A DNA stretch of 43,039 nucleotides from an uncultured Agathobaculum sp. (GTDB lineage Bacteria; Bacillota; Clostridia; Oscillospirales; Butyricicoccaceae): contig NZ_CALWJK010000015.1 of NCBI RefSeq assembly GCF_944380975.1, positions 1-43,039 on the forward strand, read 5' to 3'. Below the pieces are notes generated by a model. It searched no databases. It had not been told where the DNA came from and was given only the letters and a program-made list of their open reading frames with translations. A program made the position numbers and the translations under genes. The number at the start of each line of letters is the position of its first letter. Positions within the stretch are counted from its first letter, which is position 1. Shown in pieces: positions 8,308 through 17,466 of the stretch.

Positions 8308-9798
8308 TTACAGGCAGGAAGCGAACGCGGCCTCCGCGCCTTCCGTGCGGATCTTGGTCAGGTTTGCGAGTACAGCGGCTTCTACGCCGTCGATCTTCGT
8401 TAAATCCTGATCCCACATCTGCTCATTGGTCAGCACCGCGTGCACCAGATCGGCATCGCTGTCGTCACGATGCGCCCAGTAGAACTCAAGCGCCCAGCGG
8501 TCGTCCGAGCAGGTGTAGGTGTTGCCCTTCGGACGCTTGCAGACCAGACCCTTGTCGGTCAGCTCCTGTACGTCAGTCGAATAGAACGCGATGTACGCAG
8601 CAAGCGACATAGTCAGGCAGACCGGCAGCTTGCCTTCCTTCTCGATGTACTCCAGGAAGCTGGGCATGTTGCGCGCCTTCCACTTGGAGGTGGAGTTGAG
8701 CGAAATGCTCATCAGTTCGTGGTCAACAAACGGGTTGTTGAAGCGATCCTCTACTGCCGCCGCGAAATTTTCCAGATCGTCCTTGTCCAGCGGCAGGGTC
8801 GGGATGACTTCTTCATGCAGCATCTTGTTCATAAAGCCCTTGATATGCTCATTGTGCATGCAGTCGCGCACGATGTCGAAGCCTGCAAGGTAAGCGCCCA
8901 GCACAAAGCCGGTGTGCGCGCCGTTCAGGATGCGCACCTTGCGCTTCTTGTACGGGGTAACGTCCGGTACAACGATGCAGTTGAGCCCCGCCGCCTTAAA
9001 CGGCAGTTTGTCCGCGAGCCATTCCGGGCCTTCGATGTTCCAAACGCCGAACACCTCGCCCACGTCGATCAGTTCATCGTGGTAGCCGTTTTCCTCGTCC
9101 ATCTTAGCCGCCTCAGCAGCATCCTTGATGCGGCCGGGCACGATACGGTCAACCAGCGTCGAGCAGAAGGTGCATTCGCCGCACCAAGCCTTAAAGTCCG
9201 CTTCCAGACCCCACTGTTCAATGTACTGACCGACGCACTTTTCCAGCTCCTTGCCGTTGTTGTCGATCAGCTCGCAGGACAGGATGACCAGCGGCTTCTT
9301 GCCGGCCTGCCAGCGCTTGTACAGCACCTGCGTCAGCTTTGCCGGGAACGAGGACGGCGGGCAGTCGTCCTTCTGGCAGGCAGGATCGTAAACGATACCA
9401 GCCTCGGTGGTGTTGGAAACGATGTACTCGAGGTCGTCGGAAACCGCAACTTCCATCATTGCGTCGTAATCCGCCTTCTCATAGGGGTTCAGGCAGCGGG
9501 ACACCGAAGAGATCACGCGCTTGCGATCGACCTTTTCACCGTTCTCGCGGCCGCGCAGATACAGGGTGTACAGACCCTGCTGCTCGTTGATCTGCTTTGC
9601 AAGGCCGGGCGCGATCGGCTGCACCAGAACCGCCTTGCCGTTCCAGCCCACCTTTTCGTTGGACATATCGAACCAGTAGTCGACAAAGGCGCGCAGGAAA
9701 TTGCCTTCGCCAAACTGAAGGATCTTTTCCGGTGCATTTTCCAAAATATAGCCCGTGTAACCGGACTTTTTCAGCACTTCATAACTCAGCTTTTCCAT
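8308..9798 (-). CDS. uxaB: Tagaturonate reductase (UxaB)
   Basis: A 496-residue member of the mannitol/polyol-specific long-chain dehydrogenase family. It interconverts D-tagaturonate and D-altronate with NADH. Near the N-terminus, LQFGEGNFLRAFVDYW is the family signature; NGAHTGFVLGAYLAG near the middle holds catalytic-domain residues. Two ATGs lie in tandem (9801 and 9798) after GAGGAG; the second has the better 7-base spacing. An intercistronic hairpin separates it from dctM upstream, and uxaA follows closely. It produces the substrate of UxaA. Confidence 0.88.
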   Translation of the reverse strand: MEKLSYEVLKKSGYTGYILENAPEKILQFGEGNFLRAFVDYWFDMSNEKVGWNGKAVLVQPIAPGLAKQINEQQGLYTLYLRGRENGEKVDRKRVISSVSRCLNPYEKADYDAMMEVAVSDDLEYIVSNTTEAGIVYDPACQKDDCPPSSFPAKLTQVLYKRWQAGKKPLVILSCELIDNNGKELEKCVGQYIEQWGLEADFKAWCGECTFCSTLVDRIVPGRIKDAAEAAKMDEENGYHDELIDVGEVFGVWNIEGPEWLADKLPFKAAGLNCIVVPDVTPYKKRKVRILNGAHTGFVLGAYLAGFDIVRDCMHNEHIKGFMNKMLHEEVIPTLPLDKDDLENFAAAVEDRFNNPFVDHELMSISLNSTSKWKARNMPSFLEYIEKEGKLPVCLTMSLAAYIAFYSTDVQELTDKGLVCKRPKGNTYTCSDDRWALEFYWAHRDDSDADLVHAVLTNEQMWDQDLTKIDGVEAAVLANLTKIRTEGAEAAFASCL

Positions 9799-9828
9799 CA
9801 TTATTCTCCTCATATAACCAATCCGGAA

Positions 9829-9850
9829 ACGGCGGAGAAAACTCCGCCGT
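9829..9850 (-). terminator. Intercistronic hairpin between dctM and uxaB
   Basis: ACGGCGGAG and CTCCGCCGT form a perfect 9-base stem with a 4-base loop. There is no long T-run, so partial termination or mRNA processing is likely. Confidence 0.5.
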
Positions 9851-9886
9851 ACCGGACAAAAAACCTTATGGATGAACCGAAAACGA

Positions 9887-11175
9887 TCAGCCGCCAAACA
9901 GGGACAGGATACCGGTCGAGAATGCTGGCACATAGGTGATCAGCAGCAGGTTAACAACCAGCAGCAGGTAGAACGGAACCGCTTCCTTGATGAACTTGCC
10001 CGTCTTACAGCCGGTGATGCCGCAGGTGACGAACATCAGCGTGCCCATCGGAGGCGACAGTGCGCCGATTGCATTGTTGAAGATGTAAGTCATAGCGAAC
10101 TGGATTTCATTGATGCCGTATGCCAGCGCGATCGGGTGCAGCAGCGGCACCAGAATGATCATCGAAGCGTTGCCTTCAATGAACATACCAACGATCAGCA
10201 GGAAGATGTTGACGATCAGCAAGAAGATGTACTTGTTATCAATGGTAGCAACGATCCACTCGGTCAGCTGCTGCGGGATGCGCTCCTTGGTCAGCACCCA
10301 GGAGAATACGCCCGCCGCTGCAACGATCAGCATGATCGAAGAGGTGGTGCAGACCGTTTCCTTAAAGCCGCGCTTGAGGTCGTCCCAGCGCATCTATGAT
10401 AGATAAGGCCCAGCAGCATCGAGTAGATAATAGCAACCGCACCAGCCTCGGTCGCGGTGAACAGGCCCAGACGGATACCACCGATGATGATGATCGGCAG
10501 GCAGAGCGGCAGGATCGCAGGCTTGAGGGCTGCACCGAACTCCTTGCCGGAAACGCGGGTCGTGCGCAGCGGCGCATAGCCGCGCGCCTTGGACACAAAG
10601 CGAACCAAAATCATCATAGTGATGCACAGCAGGCCGCCAACGCCGATACCGGACAGGAACAGGTCGCCGATCGAAACGTTTGCGATGCAGCCGTACAGGA
10701 TCATCGAAATTCCGGGCGGGATCAGCGGGGTAATCATCGCGGAAGCCGCGGTGACAACCGTGGAGAACTCCTTGGAGAATCCCTTCTTCTCCATTTCCGG
10801 AACCAGCATCTTTGCTTCCATCGCGGCATCCGCGAGGTTGGAACCGGACAGGCCGCCCATCAGCGTGGACAGCAGGACGTTAACCTGTGCCAGACCGCCG
10901 TACATACGGCCGGTCAGCACTTCACAAAAGCCCATGATACGGGCGGTAACGCCGGTGTAGTTCATCATAATGCCCGCGCAGACAAAGAACGGGATGGCGA
11001 GCAGCGAAATACTCTCGGCACCGGTGATGGCCTGCTGCGCAAAAACGATGGAGTTTACGCCGGGATTGAGTACAAAGTAAATGGCTGCGCCGCCGAGCAC
11101 CGAAATAAAGACCGGCACCTTGAGGAACAGCAGAACCAGCATGACGATAGACGCGAGTGCGAGTACTCCATTCAT
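9887..11175 (-). pseudogene. dctM: TRAP transporter large permease DctM, split by a frameshift
   Basis: Two overlapping frames together give one normal DctM of about 428 residues. The first runs 11175 to about 10400 (starts MNGVLALASIVML, ends in frame with LLGLIYH). The second, from about 10393 to 9887 (RWDDLKRGFKETV to SLFGG), continues it. The frames meet at CAT-AG-ATG near 10391-10398, where one missing base would restore the frame. Typical DctM features are the many hydrophobic helices, the GGLSGSNLADAAMEAKMLVPEM loop region and PLIPPGISMILYG. Its start overlaps the dctQ stop. Either the transporter is inactive, the second half is reinitiated at the in-frame ATG (10393), or the base is a sequencing error. 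Confidence 0.8.
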
Positions 11176-11672
11176 ACTTCAAGTGCCTCCTTTGCTTCGG
11201 ATTTGACGCCCTTGACAAGCGCATAGAAATAGCTGACGATCATCAGCACATACGATACCGGCGCAATGCCGTAAATGAACGCATACGGGATCTTGAGCAT
11301 CGGGGTGGAACGACCGCTCTGCACAAAGATGTTGATAAAGCCGATGCTCTGGTAGAACAGATATGCCAGAACCACTACAACGACCACAGAAATGAAAATC
11401 TCCGCGATTTTCTGCATTTTCTTCGGCATCAAATCGACGATCATCTCAATTGCGACCTGATTGCCCGCGCGGAATGCTGCACCGGCCGCCGCAAATACGA
11501 TCCAGACCATGCACGAGGTCTGCACTTCCTCCAGCCAAGTGAACGGCGCGCCGAGCACATAACGGAAGATAACGCCCGCGAAGGTCAGAATGATCAGAAG
11601 CGCCAGCACAACAGAGGCAACGATGGTATCCAGATTGCCCAGCACGGCGCGCAGCTTGCTGCCTTGCTTCAT
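11172..11672 (-). CDS. dctQ: TRAP transporter small permease DctQ
   Basis: A 166-residue protein with four predicted membrane helices (about 18-38, 50-70, 90-110, 130-150). Conserved DctQ residues are seen in VIFRYVLGAPFTWLEE and W-IVFAAAGAAFRAGNQV. It bridges the large permease and the binding protein in a sodium-driven TRAP system. It overlaps dctM by four bases and has a GGAGGG site. Confidence 0.9.
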   Translation of the reverse strand: MKQGSKLRAVLGNLDTIVASVVLALLIILTFAGVIFRYVLGAPFTWLEEVQTSCMVWIVFAAAGAAFRAGNQVAIEMIVDLMPKKMQKIAEIFISVVVVVVLAYLFYQSIGFINIFVQSGRSTPMLKIPYAFIYGIAPVSYVLMIVSYFYALVKGVKSEAKEALEV

Positions 11673-11699
11673 GTGTTTTTACCCTCCTTTGGAGATGAA

Positions 11700-11735
11700 A
11701 CCGGCAGCGGCAGAACATGCATTGCCGCTGCCGGT
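11700..11735 (-). terminator. Intercistronic hairpin between dctP and dctQ
   Basis: ACCGGCAGCGGCA pairs perfectly with TGCCGCTGCCGGT in the 113-base gap after dctP. Such hairpins often let the binding-protein gene be expressed above the permease genes. Confidence 0.6.
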
Positions 11736-11785
11736 CAAAACTCTTTTAGACCTTATTATCCAAATGGTTTTGCACTGGGACAGGC

Positions 11786-12847
11786 TTACTTGCCCATTGC
11801 CTCGCAAACCGTCTCGTACAGGCCGTCAGACCAGCCAAAGGTCGCGCCCTGATCGTAGAAGGACTGTGCCTTATCCTTGAAGCCCTGAAGCACTTCTTCG
11901 GTCGGCTCAACAACGGTAACGCCCTCGTCCTTCATCATCTGCAGGTATTCCTCTTCCTGCTCGTCGAGCACTTCGTTGTTGTACAGGCCAGCTTCGTTGC
12001 CGGTCTCGATCAGCCAGTTCTGCTGCTCCTCGGTCAGGCTGTTGAACCAGTCAGCCGAGCAAACCCAAGTGGTGAAGTTGAGTACGTGACCGTCCAGAAT
12101 CAGGTACTTGGCAACCTCGTGCAGCTTGCGGCCGTACAGAGTAGCGATCGGGTTCTCAGCGCCGTCGATGGTCTTGGTCTGGAGTGCCTGATAAACGTCG
12201 CCCAGGTCCATGCCGGTGGAAACAGCGCCCAGTGCGTCAAAGCCGTAGGACTGGATCTGGTTGTTCGGAACACGGATCTTCATGCCGGCCAGATCGTCAA
12301 CCGTGTTGACCGGGGAAACGGTCAGGGTGTGGCGTGCGCCGTACTTCCAGTTGGAGGTCAGGATCTTCAGGCCCTTGTCCTCGAGCTGTGCGCACTGGTC
12401 AGCATACCAGTCGGACTCGATCAGCGTCCAGCACTCATCCCAGCTGTCGAACAGGAACGGCCCGAACACGATGCCGAAATCCGGTACACCGTAATCTGCA
12501 TAGAACGCGCCGTCCGCCAGCGTGCAAACCGGCTCGCCCAGCATCATGGAGTCGATCAGCTCATTCTTGCTGCCCAGCTGGCTGTCCGGATAGGCAGTGA
12601 TGGTCATGGTGCCGCCGGAAGCCTCTTCGAGCAGCTCCGCCCATTTCTCAATGCCCTGGCCAATCGGCTCAGAGATCGAGTTTTCAAAACCGATCTGGAG
12701 TTCGATCACATCACCCGAGGTAGACGCAGCATCGCCACCGGTGCTCGTCGAACCTCCGTTGCCCGAACCGCCGCACGCGGTCAAGCTTGCTGCCATCGCG
12801 CCGCACAACAGCATGGCCAGCACTCTCTTGCTTACGTTTGCTTTCAT
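11786..12847 (-). CDS. dctP: TRAP transporter substrate-binding lipoprotein DctP
   Basis: A 353-residue protein beginning MKANVSKRVLAMLLCGAMAASLTACGG, but quoted here only in parts: a lysine/arginine N-terminus, a hydrophobic core and a lipobox LTAC, so it is a membrane-anchored lipoprotein. The mature part has the DctP family layout with IRVPNNQI (the conserved arginine that holds a carboxylate) and QTKTIDGAENP. The ligand is therefore an organic acid, consistent with an aldonate or uronate. The start at 12847 follows AAAAGGAGAATCACT; the longer open frame is not needed. It lies between the dehydrogenase and dctQ in the operon. Confidence 0.9.
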   Translation of the reverse strand: MKANVSKRVLAMLLCGAMAASLTACGGSGNGGSTSTGGDAASTSGDVIELQIGFENSISEPIGQGIEKWAELLEEASGGTMTITAYPDSQLGSKNELIDSMMLGEPVCTLADGAFYADYGVPDFGIVFGPFLFDSWDECWTLIESDWYADQCAQLEDKGLKILTSNWKYGARHTLTVSPVNTVDDLAGMKIRVPNNQIQSYGFDALGAVSTGMDLGDVYQALQTKTIDGAENPIATLYGRKLHEVAKYLILDGHVLNFTTWVCSADWFNSLTEEQQNWLIETGNEAGLYNNEVLDEQEEEYLQMMKDEGVTVVEPTEEVLQGFKDKAQSFYDQGATFGWSDGLYETVCEAMGK

Positions 12848-12899
12848 AGTGATTCTCCTTTTCTCTTGTCTCTTATTTACAACACCGTCGCCGTACCGC

Positions 12900-13925
12900 T
12901 CAGGTGAAGTCAATAACAACCTTCAGCATCTTGCCTGCGTTCGCAGCAAATTCCTCAAACGCCTTGGGCGCATCCGTCCACTTATATGTATTGGTCACGA
13001 TCTTGTCCAGCGCTACACCGCCGCCCTTGACCAGATCGATCAGCTCGAGGAAGTCCTTCTTCATCGCATTGCGCGAGCCGTAGATGTTCAGTTCCTTCTT
13101 CTGGATGATGGTGAAGAAGAAATCGTCAATGTTGCGCTTGGAAACACCGATCAGAACCACGCGCGCACCGAAGCAAGCGGCATCGAGGCAATTCTGGAAC
13201 GTGTTCGGCAGACCGACCGCTTCGATGGTCACGTCAAAGCCGTCGCCGTTTGTCAGGTCCGCCACGCCCTTTTCAAAGGCTTCAGGCGACTCATTGAGCA
13301 GCTTATGATCCAGCTCGAAGGTCTTGTATGCGTAATCCAGCTTATCCGGCGCAACATCACAAATCGTGACCTCTGCGCCCTTGGCCTTGGCCGCAACCGC
13401 TGCCAGCACGCCGATGGTGCCTGCGCCGACGACCAGCACGCGCTCACCCGGCTTAACGTCCGCACGCGATACGCCGTGATAGCTGATGCAGAACGGCTCG
13501 ATCAGTGCCAGAACCTTGGGATCGAGGCCCTTGCCGTCGTAAATTCGCTCGATCGGCATCGTAATGTACTCGGCAAAAGCGCCCTCACGCTGCACGCCCA
13601 TCGTCTGGTTATCCGTGCAGGCATTGACCAGACCGCGCTTGCAGGAATAACAGCTGCCGCAGTTGAAATACGGGTTGCAGGTGACGATCATGCCGGGCTT
13701 CAAACCCTGATCGTTCTCGTCGATTTCGATGATCTCCGCCGAAAACTCATGTCCCGGCACACGCGGATAGGATACATAGGCATTCGCGCCGCGATAGGAG
13801 CCCAGATCGCTGCCGCAGATACCGCCATAAAGCAGCTTGAGCAGCGCTTCGCCCGGCTTACGAACCGGCTTTTCCTGTTCGACGATCTCAACCTTGCCCG
13901 GCTCCTTGATGCAAATTGCTTTCAT
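12900..13925 (-). CDS. Zinc-dependent dehydrogenase, probable L-galactonate 5-dehydrogenase
   Basis: A 341-residue medium-chain dehydrogenase. Catalytic zinc ligands are C37 (GGICGSDL) and H59-E60 (PGHE). Structural zinc cysteines are C89, C92, C95 and C103. The NAD site is VVGAGTIGVLAA. Its pattern (YPRVPGHE, ALIEPFCISYH, GSRNAMKKDF) resembles E. coli LgoD (YjjN), which oxidises L-galactonate to D-tagaturonate. UxaB and UxaA in the same operon would carry tagaturonate on to KDG, so the substrate fits. L-gulonate 5-dehydrogenase or a general polyol dehydrogenase are alternatives. First gene of the operon, preceded by the dyad operator. Confidence 0.7.
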   Translation of the reverse strand: MKAICIKEPGKVEIVEQEKPVRKPGEALLKLLYGGICGSDLGSYRGANAYVSYPRVPGHEFSAEIIEIDENDQGLKPGMIVTCNPYFNCGSCYSCKRGLVNACTDNQTMGVQREGAFAEYITMPIERIYDGKGLDPKVLALIEPFCISYHGVSRADVKPGERVLVVGAGTIGVLAAVAAKAKGAEVTICDVAPDKLDYAYKTFELDHKLLNESPEAFEKGVADLTNGDGFDVTIEAVGLPNTFQNCLDAACFGARVVLIGVSKRNIDDFFFTIIQKKELNIYGSRNAMKKDFLELIDLVKGGGVALDKIVTNTYKWTDAPKAFEEFAANAGKMLKVVIDFT

Positions 13926-13997
13926 CTTTTGTTTCCCTCCAAACTTTCTTTTCTCAGGTTTCCCCGCTTAAAACACAATTGAAAACTTGTATATTTG

Positions 13998-14009
13998 CTT
14001 GTATACAAG
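13998..14009. promoter_or_regulatory. Dyad operator, probable GntR-family binding site
   Basis: CTTGTATACAAG is a perfect 12-base palindrome located about 10-21 bases downstream of the predicted transcription start of the catabolic operon. It fits the TNGTNNNACNA rule of FadR/UxuR-like regulators. Two partial half-site copies (near 13985-13994 and 14020-14026) flank it. The neighbouring GntR protein is the likely ligand-responsive repressor. Confidence 0.65.
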
Positions 14010-14025
14010 TCGTTCTGCACTTGTA

Positions 14026-14054
14026 ATCTTATGCCCCTCTTTCAGGTTTGTCAA
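14026..14054 (-). promoter_or_regulatory. Promoter of the L-galactonate-type operon
   Basis: TTGACA (14054-14049), 17-base spacer and TAAGAT (14031-14026) on the minus strand. The palindromic operator lies just downstream. Confidence 0.75.
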
Positions 14055-14149
14055 TTCTTGTTTTACGTTTTTTCCAAAAATCGTGAGTTTATCCAATCCA
14101 CCTCAATGCAATATGTCTAAAATCACGAACCCACCCCTTCTTTCACCCC

Positions 14150-14177
14150 TTGCAAATTTCCACCAATTCGATATAAT
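14150..14177 (+). promoter_or_regulatory. Promoter of the GntR regulator gene
   Basis: TTGCAA, 16-base spacer, TATAAT, about 48 bases before the GntR start codon. Confidence 0.7.
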
Positions 14178-14224
14178 AGTTTTATCAGGGTGAATTACGA
14201 CCCTTACCGGAGGTATCAACATAC

Positions 14225-14893
14225 ATGTCCACTGCAAAAACATCTTCCATGCAGTCTCAGGCCTATGAATTCATCAAACGAAAGATCACTATGTGCGAAT
14301 ATGCTCCCAATCAGCTGCTCAGCGAAGCTGTTTTGCAGGCAGAGCTTGGCTTTTCCCGCACGCCTGTGCGCGAAGCCATCGGTCGACTGGAACAGGAAGG
14401 CTTGCTCAAGGTATTTCCCAAACGCGGCATTGTTGTGTCCGGTTTTACCATCAGCGACATCAGCATGATTTTCGAGGTGCGCCGTCTGGTTGAGCCTTAT
14501 ACCCTGCGCAACTATGGCAGCCGTCTCGATATGAACAAAATCGCGGAGTTTTCCAAAATTTTTCGCGAGCATGCGGACGCAGAGGAGTTTACCGGCTTTT
14601 ATGAACTGGACGACCAGTTTCATTCCACGCTGGTTGCCGCCTTACCCAACGAATACCTTTGCGACCTCTATTCCCGCATCCAAACGCAGATCATCCGTCT
14701 GCGCGTCATGAGCGGCCAGCTGATTGAAAGTCGTCTGCAGCGCACGATGACAGAGCATGCCGAAATCGCGGAAGCCTGTCTCGAGCACAATTGGGAACGC
14801 GCCGCACTGGCCATGGTGCAACATTTGCACTATTCGGAAGAGTCCTCGCTGGCAACACTGCTCAAAGGCTATAGCAACACGAGCATTATCTGA
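14225..14893 (+). CDS. GntR family (FadR/FCD subfamily) transcriptional regulator
   Basis: A 222-residue regulator. The N-terminal winged helix (about 10-72) has the GntR signature FSRTPVREAIGRLEQEGLL. The C-terminal helical FCD domain (about 80-205) has the metal/ligand residues of the family in ELDDQFHSTL and EHAEIAEACLE. FCD regulators bind small carboxylic acids such as hexuronates or gluconates. The gene is divergent from the dehydrogenase-TRAP-uxaBA operon with a palindrome between them, so it probably represses that operon until substrate is present. Confidence 0.88.
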   Translation: MSTAKTSSMQSQAYEFIKRKITMCEYAPNQLLSEAVLQAELGFSRTPVREAIGRLEQEGLLKVFPKRGIVVSGFTISDISMIFEVRRLVEPYTLRNYGSRLDMNKIAEFSKIFREHADAEEFTGFYELDDQFHSTLVAALPNEYLCDLYSRIQTQIIRLRVMSGQLIESRLQRTMTEHAEIAEACLEHNWERAALAMVQHLHYSEESSLATLLKGYSNTSII

Positions 14894-14938
14894 CTACACC
14901 CCCATCTTATGTTTGAGCATGTCCCGCCATGCAGAAAT

Positions 14939-15370
14939 ATGAAAACCGACAAGGACGCTTCCTACTTCAGCCGCTACCGTGCGGCTGCCGTACGCTTTGA
15001 GATCATTGGAGGCGCACTGCTCCTCATCGCCATTGTTCTGAATCTGATCACCGGAAACGCACTTCTGACCATCAGCCTGTTTCTAGCCGCGGCAGGTGCA
15101 TTTTTGCTCATCATCGGCGGCTCCAGCCTGCGCCCGCACAATCTGGTCAAGGCCTTTGCCCAGCAATGTGCACGCGAACCGGGACATGAAATCGCGCAAG
15201 GCTTGCTGGACGCGATCCAGTGCGAAAAAAAGATTCGTCTGGTGCAAAAATCCATCGACAGCGTGGATTTTGCCATCGAAGTATACGAATGTCTGGATGA
15301 TGCCGATCCGGAGCTCATTCGCAAGCTGCGCGAAGCAAAGGAAACGCATATCGCCAAAAAGGCTTTTTAA
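14939..15370 (+). CDS. Small membrane protein of unknown function
   Basis: A 143-residue protein with two adjacent hydrophobic helices (about 22-40 and 44-62) and a soluble, mostly helical C-terminal half rich in charged residues. The start is taken at MKTDKDASYF because the frame upstream to 14909 is not lipid- or signal-like; neither start has a good ribosome site, so the start is uncertain. It lies 45 bases after the GntR gene on the same strand. I do not recognise the family. Confidence 0.55.
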   Translation: MKTDKDASYFSRYRAAAVRFEIIGGALLLIAIVLNLITGNALLTISLFLAAAGAFLLIIGGSSLRPHNLVKAFAQQCAREPGHEIAQGLLDAIQCEKKIRLVQKSIDSVDFAIEVYECLDDADPELIRKLREAKETHIAKKAF

Positions 15371-15389
15371 TTCATCCCTCAACAGACAA

Positions 15390-15427
15390 AAGACGCCCGC
15401 CGCGGCCTCAGCCGCAGCGGGCGTCTT
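15390..15427. terminator. Bidirectional terminator
   Basis: AAGACGCCCGC pairs with GCGGGCGTCTT between two convergent genes, with a GC-rich inner part. On the minus strand it is followed by TTTTG, and it serves both directions. Confidence 0.75.
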
Positions 15428-15441
15428 GCTGTTCTATCCAT

Positions 15442-16305
15442 TTATCCGAAATGTCCCATAGCGCCGTACGTTTCCGGCCGACGATCGCGGAATACGCCCC
15501 AGCTGCGGCGCAATTCACGAATTTCGTCCAAATCAAAGGTGTGGGTCAGAATGCCGATCTCCTCGCGTCCCGCCTGCTCCACCAGCGCTCCCGTCTCATC
15601 CGCGATAAAGGATGAACCGTAAAACGTCAGGCTGGAAGACTGGTTCTGATTCTCCGGCGAGGGCGTGACCGTCTCCGTTCCGACACGGTTTGCCGCGACA
15701 AGCGGCATGATATTCGCCGCCGCATGCCCCTGCATGCAGCGCCGCCAGTGCGGCATGGAATCGCAGTCCAGAATCGGCTCCGAGCCGATTGCAGTCGGAT
15801 AAAACAGCAGCTCTGCGCCTTGCAGCGCCATGCAGCGCGCAGACTCCGGGAACCACTGATCCCAGCAAATGCCCACGCCGATCTTGGCATACGCCGTATC
15901 CCACACGCGGAAGCCCGTGTCACCCGGCGTAAAATAAAACTTTTCCTGATAAAAATGGTCGTCTGGAATGTGGGTTTTACGATACTGGCCAAGGATCGTG
16001 CCGTCCGCGTCGATCACCGCTACCGTGTTGAAGGTGGTATTACCCACGCGCTCATAATAGCTGACCGGCAGCACCACGCGGAAATCGTGCGCCAGCGTGC
16101 GCAGCACATTCACCGCCGGATTTTCTTCCAGCGTAGTCGCCAGATGGTAGTTTTCGTAATTCTTTTCCTGACAGAAATACCAGTTTTCAAACAGCTCGGG
16201 CAACAGAATGATCTGCGCGCCCTGCGCCGCTGCTTCGCGTACTTTTTCCGTCGCGGTTTCCAGACCATAGGTCATCTGAACCGCAGCCACGGTCACTTTG
16301 CTCAT
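15442..16305 (-). CDS. aguB: N-carbamoylputrescine amidase (AguB)
   Basis: A 287-residue nitrilase-superfamily enzyme that releases ammonia and CO2 from N-carbamoylputrescine to yield putrescine. The catalytic triad is visible as Glu in LLPELFENW, Lys in RKTHIPD and Cys in GVGICWDQWFPE. Length and the N-terminal VAAVQM motif match AguB. It starts 34 bases after aguA stops and is followed by a terminator. Confidence 0.93.
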   Translation of the reverse strand: MSKVTVAAVQMTYGLETATEKVREAAAQGAQIILLPELFENWYFCQEKNYENYHLATTLEENPAVNVLRTLAHDFRVVLPVSYYERVGNTTFNTVAVIDADGTILGQYRKTHIPDDHFYQEKFYFTPGDTGFRVWDTAYAKIGVGICWDQWFPESARCMALQGAELLFYPTAIGSEPILDCDSMPHWRRCMQGHAAANIMPLVAANRVGTETVTPSPENQNQSSSLTFYGSSFIADETGALVEQAGREEIGILTHTFDLDEIRELRRSWGVFRDRRPETYGAMGHFG

Positions 16306-16339
16306 CGTTTTTCTTCTCCTTTGTATGGATTTACGCCGC

Positions 16340-17434
16340 TTATGCGCGCGGAATCTGCTGTGTGATGCAATGAATATTGCCGCCGCCGATCAAAATATCA
16401 CGCGCAGGGATTGCCACGACCTTGCGTGTCGGGAACAGCTCCTGCAAAATCGCCTGCGCTTTTTCGTCCATCGGATCGCCGAAGGCAGGCATGACGATTG
16501 CTTCGTTTGCGATATAAAAATTGACATAGCTTGCCGCAAGGCGTTCGCCCGGCATGCGCGTCGGCTCACCATCGCACAGATCAAGCCCTTCGCACTCCTC
16601 GGCCGTGATCGTCACGGGTTTGGGCAGCGGCAGCTTGTGAACGCGGATTTTGCGTCCCTTTGCGTCGGTCGCGGCTTCCAGCGCCGCCAAACTCGCCGCC
16701 GAAAGCGCATACTGCGGGTCATTTTGGTCATCCGTCCATGCAAGCACGACCTCGCCCGGTGCGGTAAACGCGCACACGTTGTCCACATGCTCGTTGGTTT
16801 CGTCGTTATAAATGCCGCGCGGCAGCCAGATCACCTTAGAAACGCCCAGATAGTCGCACAGCGTGCGCTCGATCTGCTCCCGCGTCAGATCGGGGTTGCG
16901 CCCCTCGGACAACAGGCACGCTTCGGTCACGAGCGCGGTGCCCTCGCCGTCAACGTGGATGGAGCCGCCCTCACAGATAAAATCCCGCTTGTCGTAGCAA
17001 TCGTTTTCCAACAGGTCGCAGAACTTGCGTGCCACGCGGTTGTCACGCTCCCAGCTCGGATACAGGCCGTCTACCGCGCCGCCCCATGCATTGAAGCCCC
17101 AGTCGATGCCGCGGCGCTCACCCTTGCCGTTTACAACAAACGTCGGCCCGACATCGCGCGCCCATGCGTCATCTGTTTCCATCACGACCAGCCGCACCCG
17201 CTCGGGCAGCTGCGCACGCGCGTTGTCATACTGCCCCTCCGAGCACAGCACCGTCATCTTTTCGCTCTGCGAAATGGCCTCAATCACCTGCAAAAACGCC
17301 TTGCGTGCAGCATATGCACCGTACTGCCACGAATCTGCCCGCTCGGGCCAGATCATCAAACAGCCCTCATGCGGCGCAAACTCCGCAGGCATGAAAAACC
17401 CGTCTCCGGCGGGCGTTGTGTGTAAAATCCTCAT
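16340..17434 (-). CDS. aguA: Agmatine deiminase (AguA)
   Basis: A 364-residue pentein-fold guanidine hydrolase. It converts agmatine to N-carbamoylputrescine and ammonia. Signature residues are MPAEFAPHEGCLMIWPER at the N-terminus, DDAWARDVGP, GFNAWGG, EGGSIHVDGEGT and the catalytic cysteine in GGGNIHCITQQ near the C-terminus. With AguB it makes putrescine from agmatine. Two copies of the octamer CCCGCTCG also occur in it (17197 and 17338 regions), the only copies noticed outside the mobile element. Confidence 0.93.
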   Translation of the reverse strand: MRILHTTPAGDGFFMPAEFAPHEGCLMIWPERADSWQYGAYAARKAFLQVIEAISQSEKMTVLCSEGQYDNARAQLPERVRLVVMETDDAWARDVGPTFVVNGKGERRGIDWGFNAWGGAVDGLYPSWERDNRVARKFCDLLENDCYDKRDFICEGGSIHVDGEGTALVTEACLLSEGRNPDLTREQIERTLCDYLGVSKVIWLPRGIYNDETNEHVDNVCAFTAPGEVVLAWTDDQNDPQYALSAASLAALEAATDAKGRKIRVHKLPLPKPVTITAEECEGLDLCDGEPTRMPGERLAASYVNFYIANEAIVMPAFGDPMDEKAQAILQELFPTRKVVAIPARDILIGGGNIHCITQQIPRA

Positions 17435-17466
17435 ACCGTTTCTCTCCGTCTTGTTTTCTCCCTAAT

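Noticed and set aside
8440..9939. Plus-strand open frame of about 500 codons opposite uxaB
   Set aside because: It is a shadow of uxaB on the other strand with no recognisable domain; uxaB has clear motifs.
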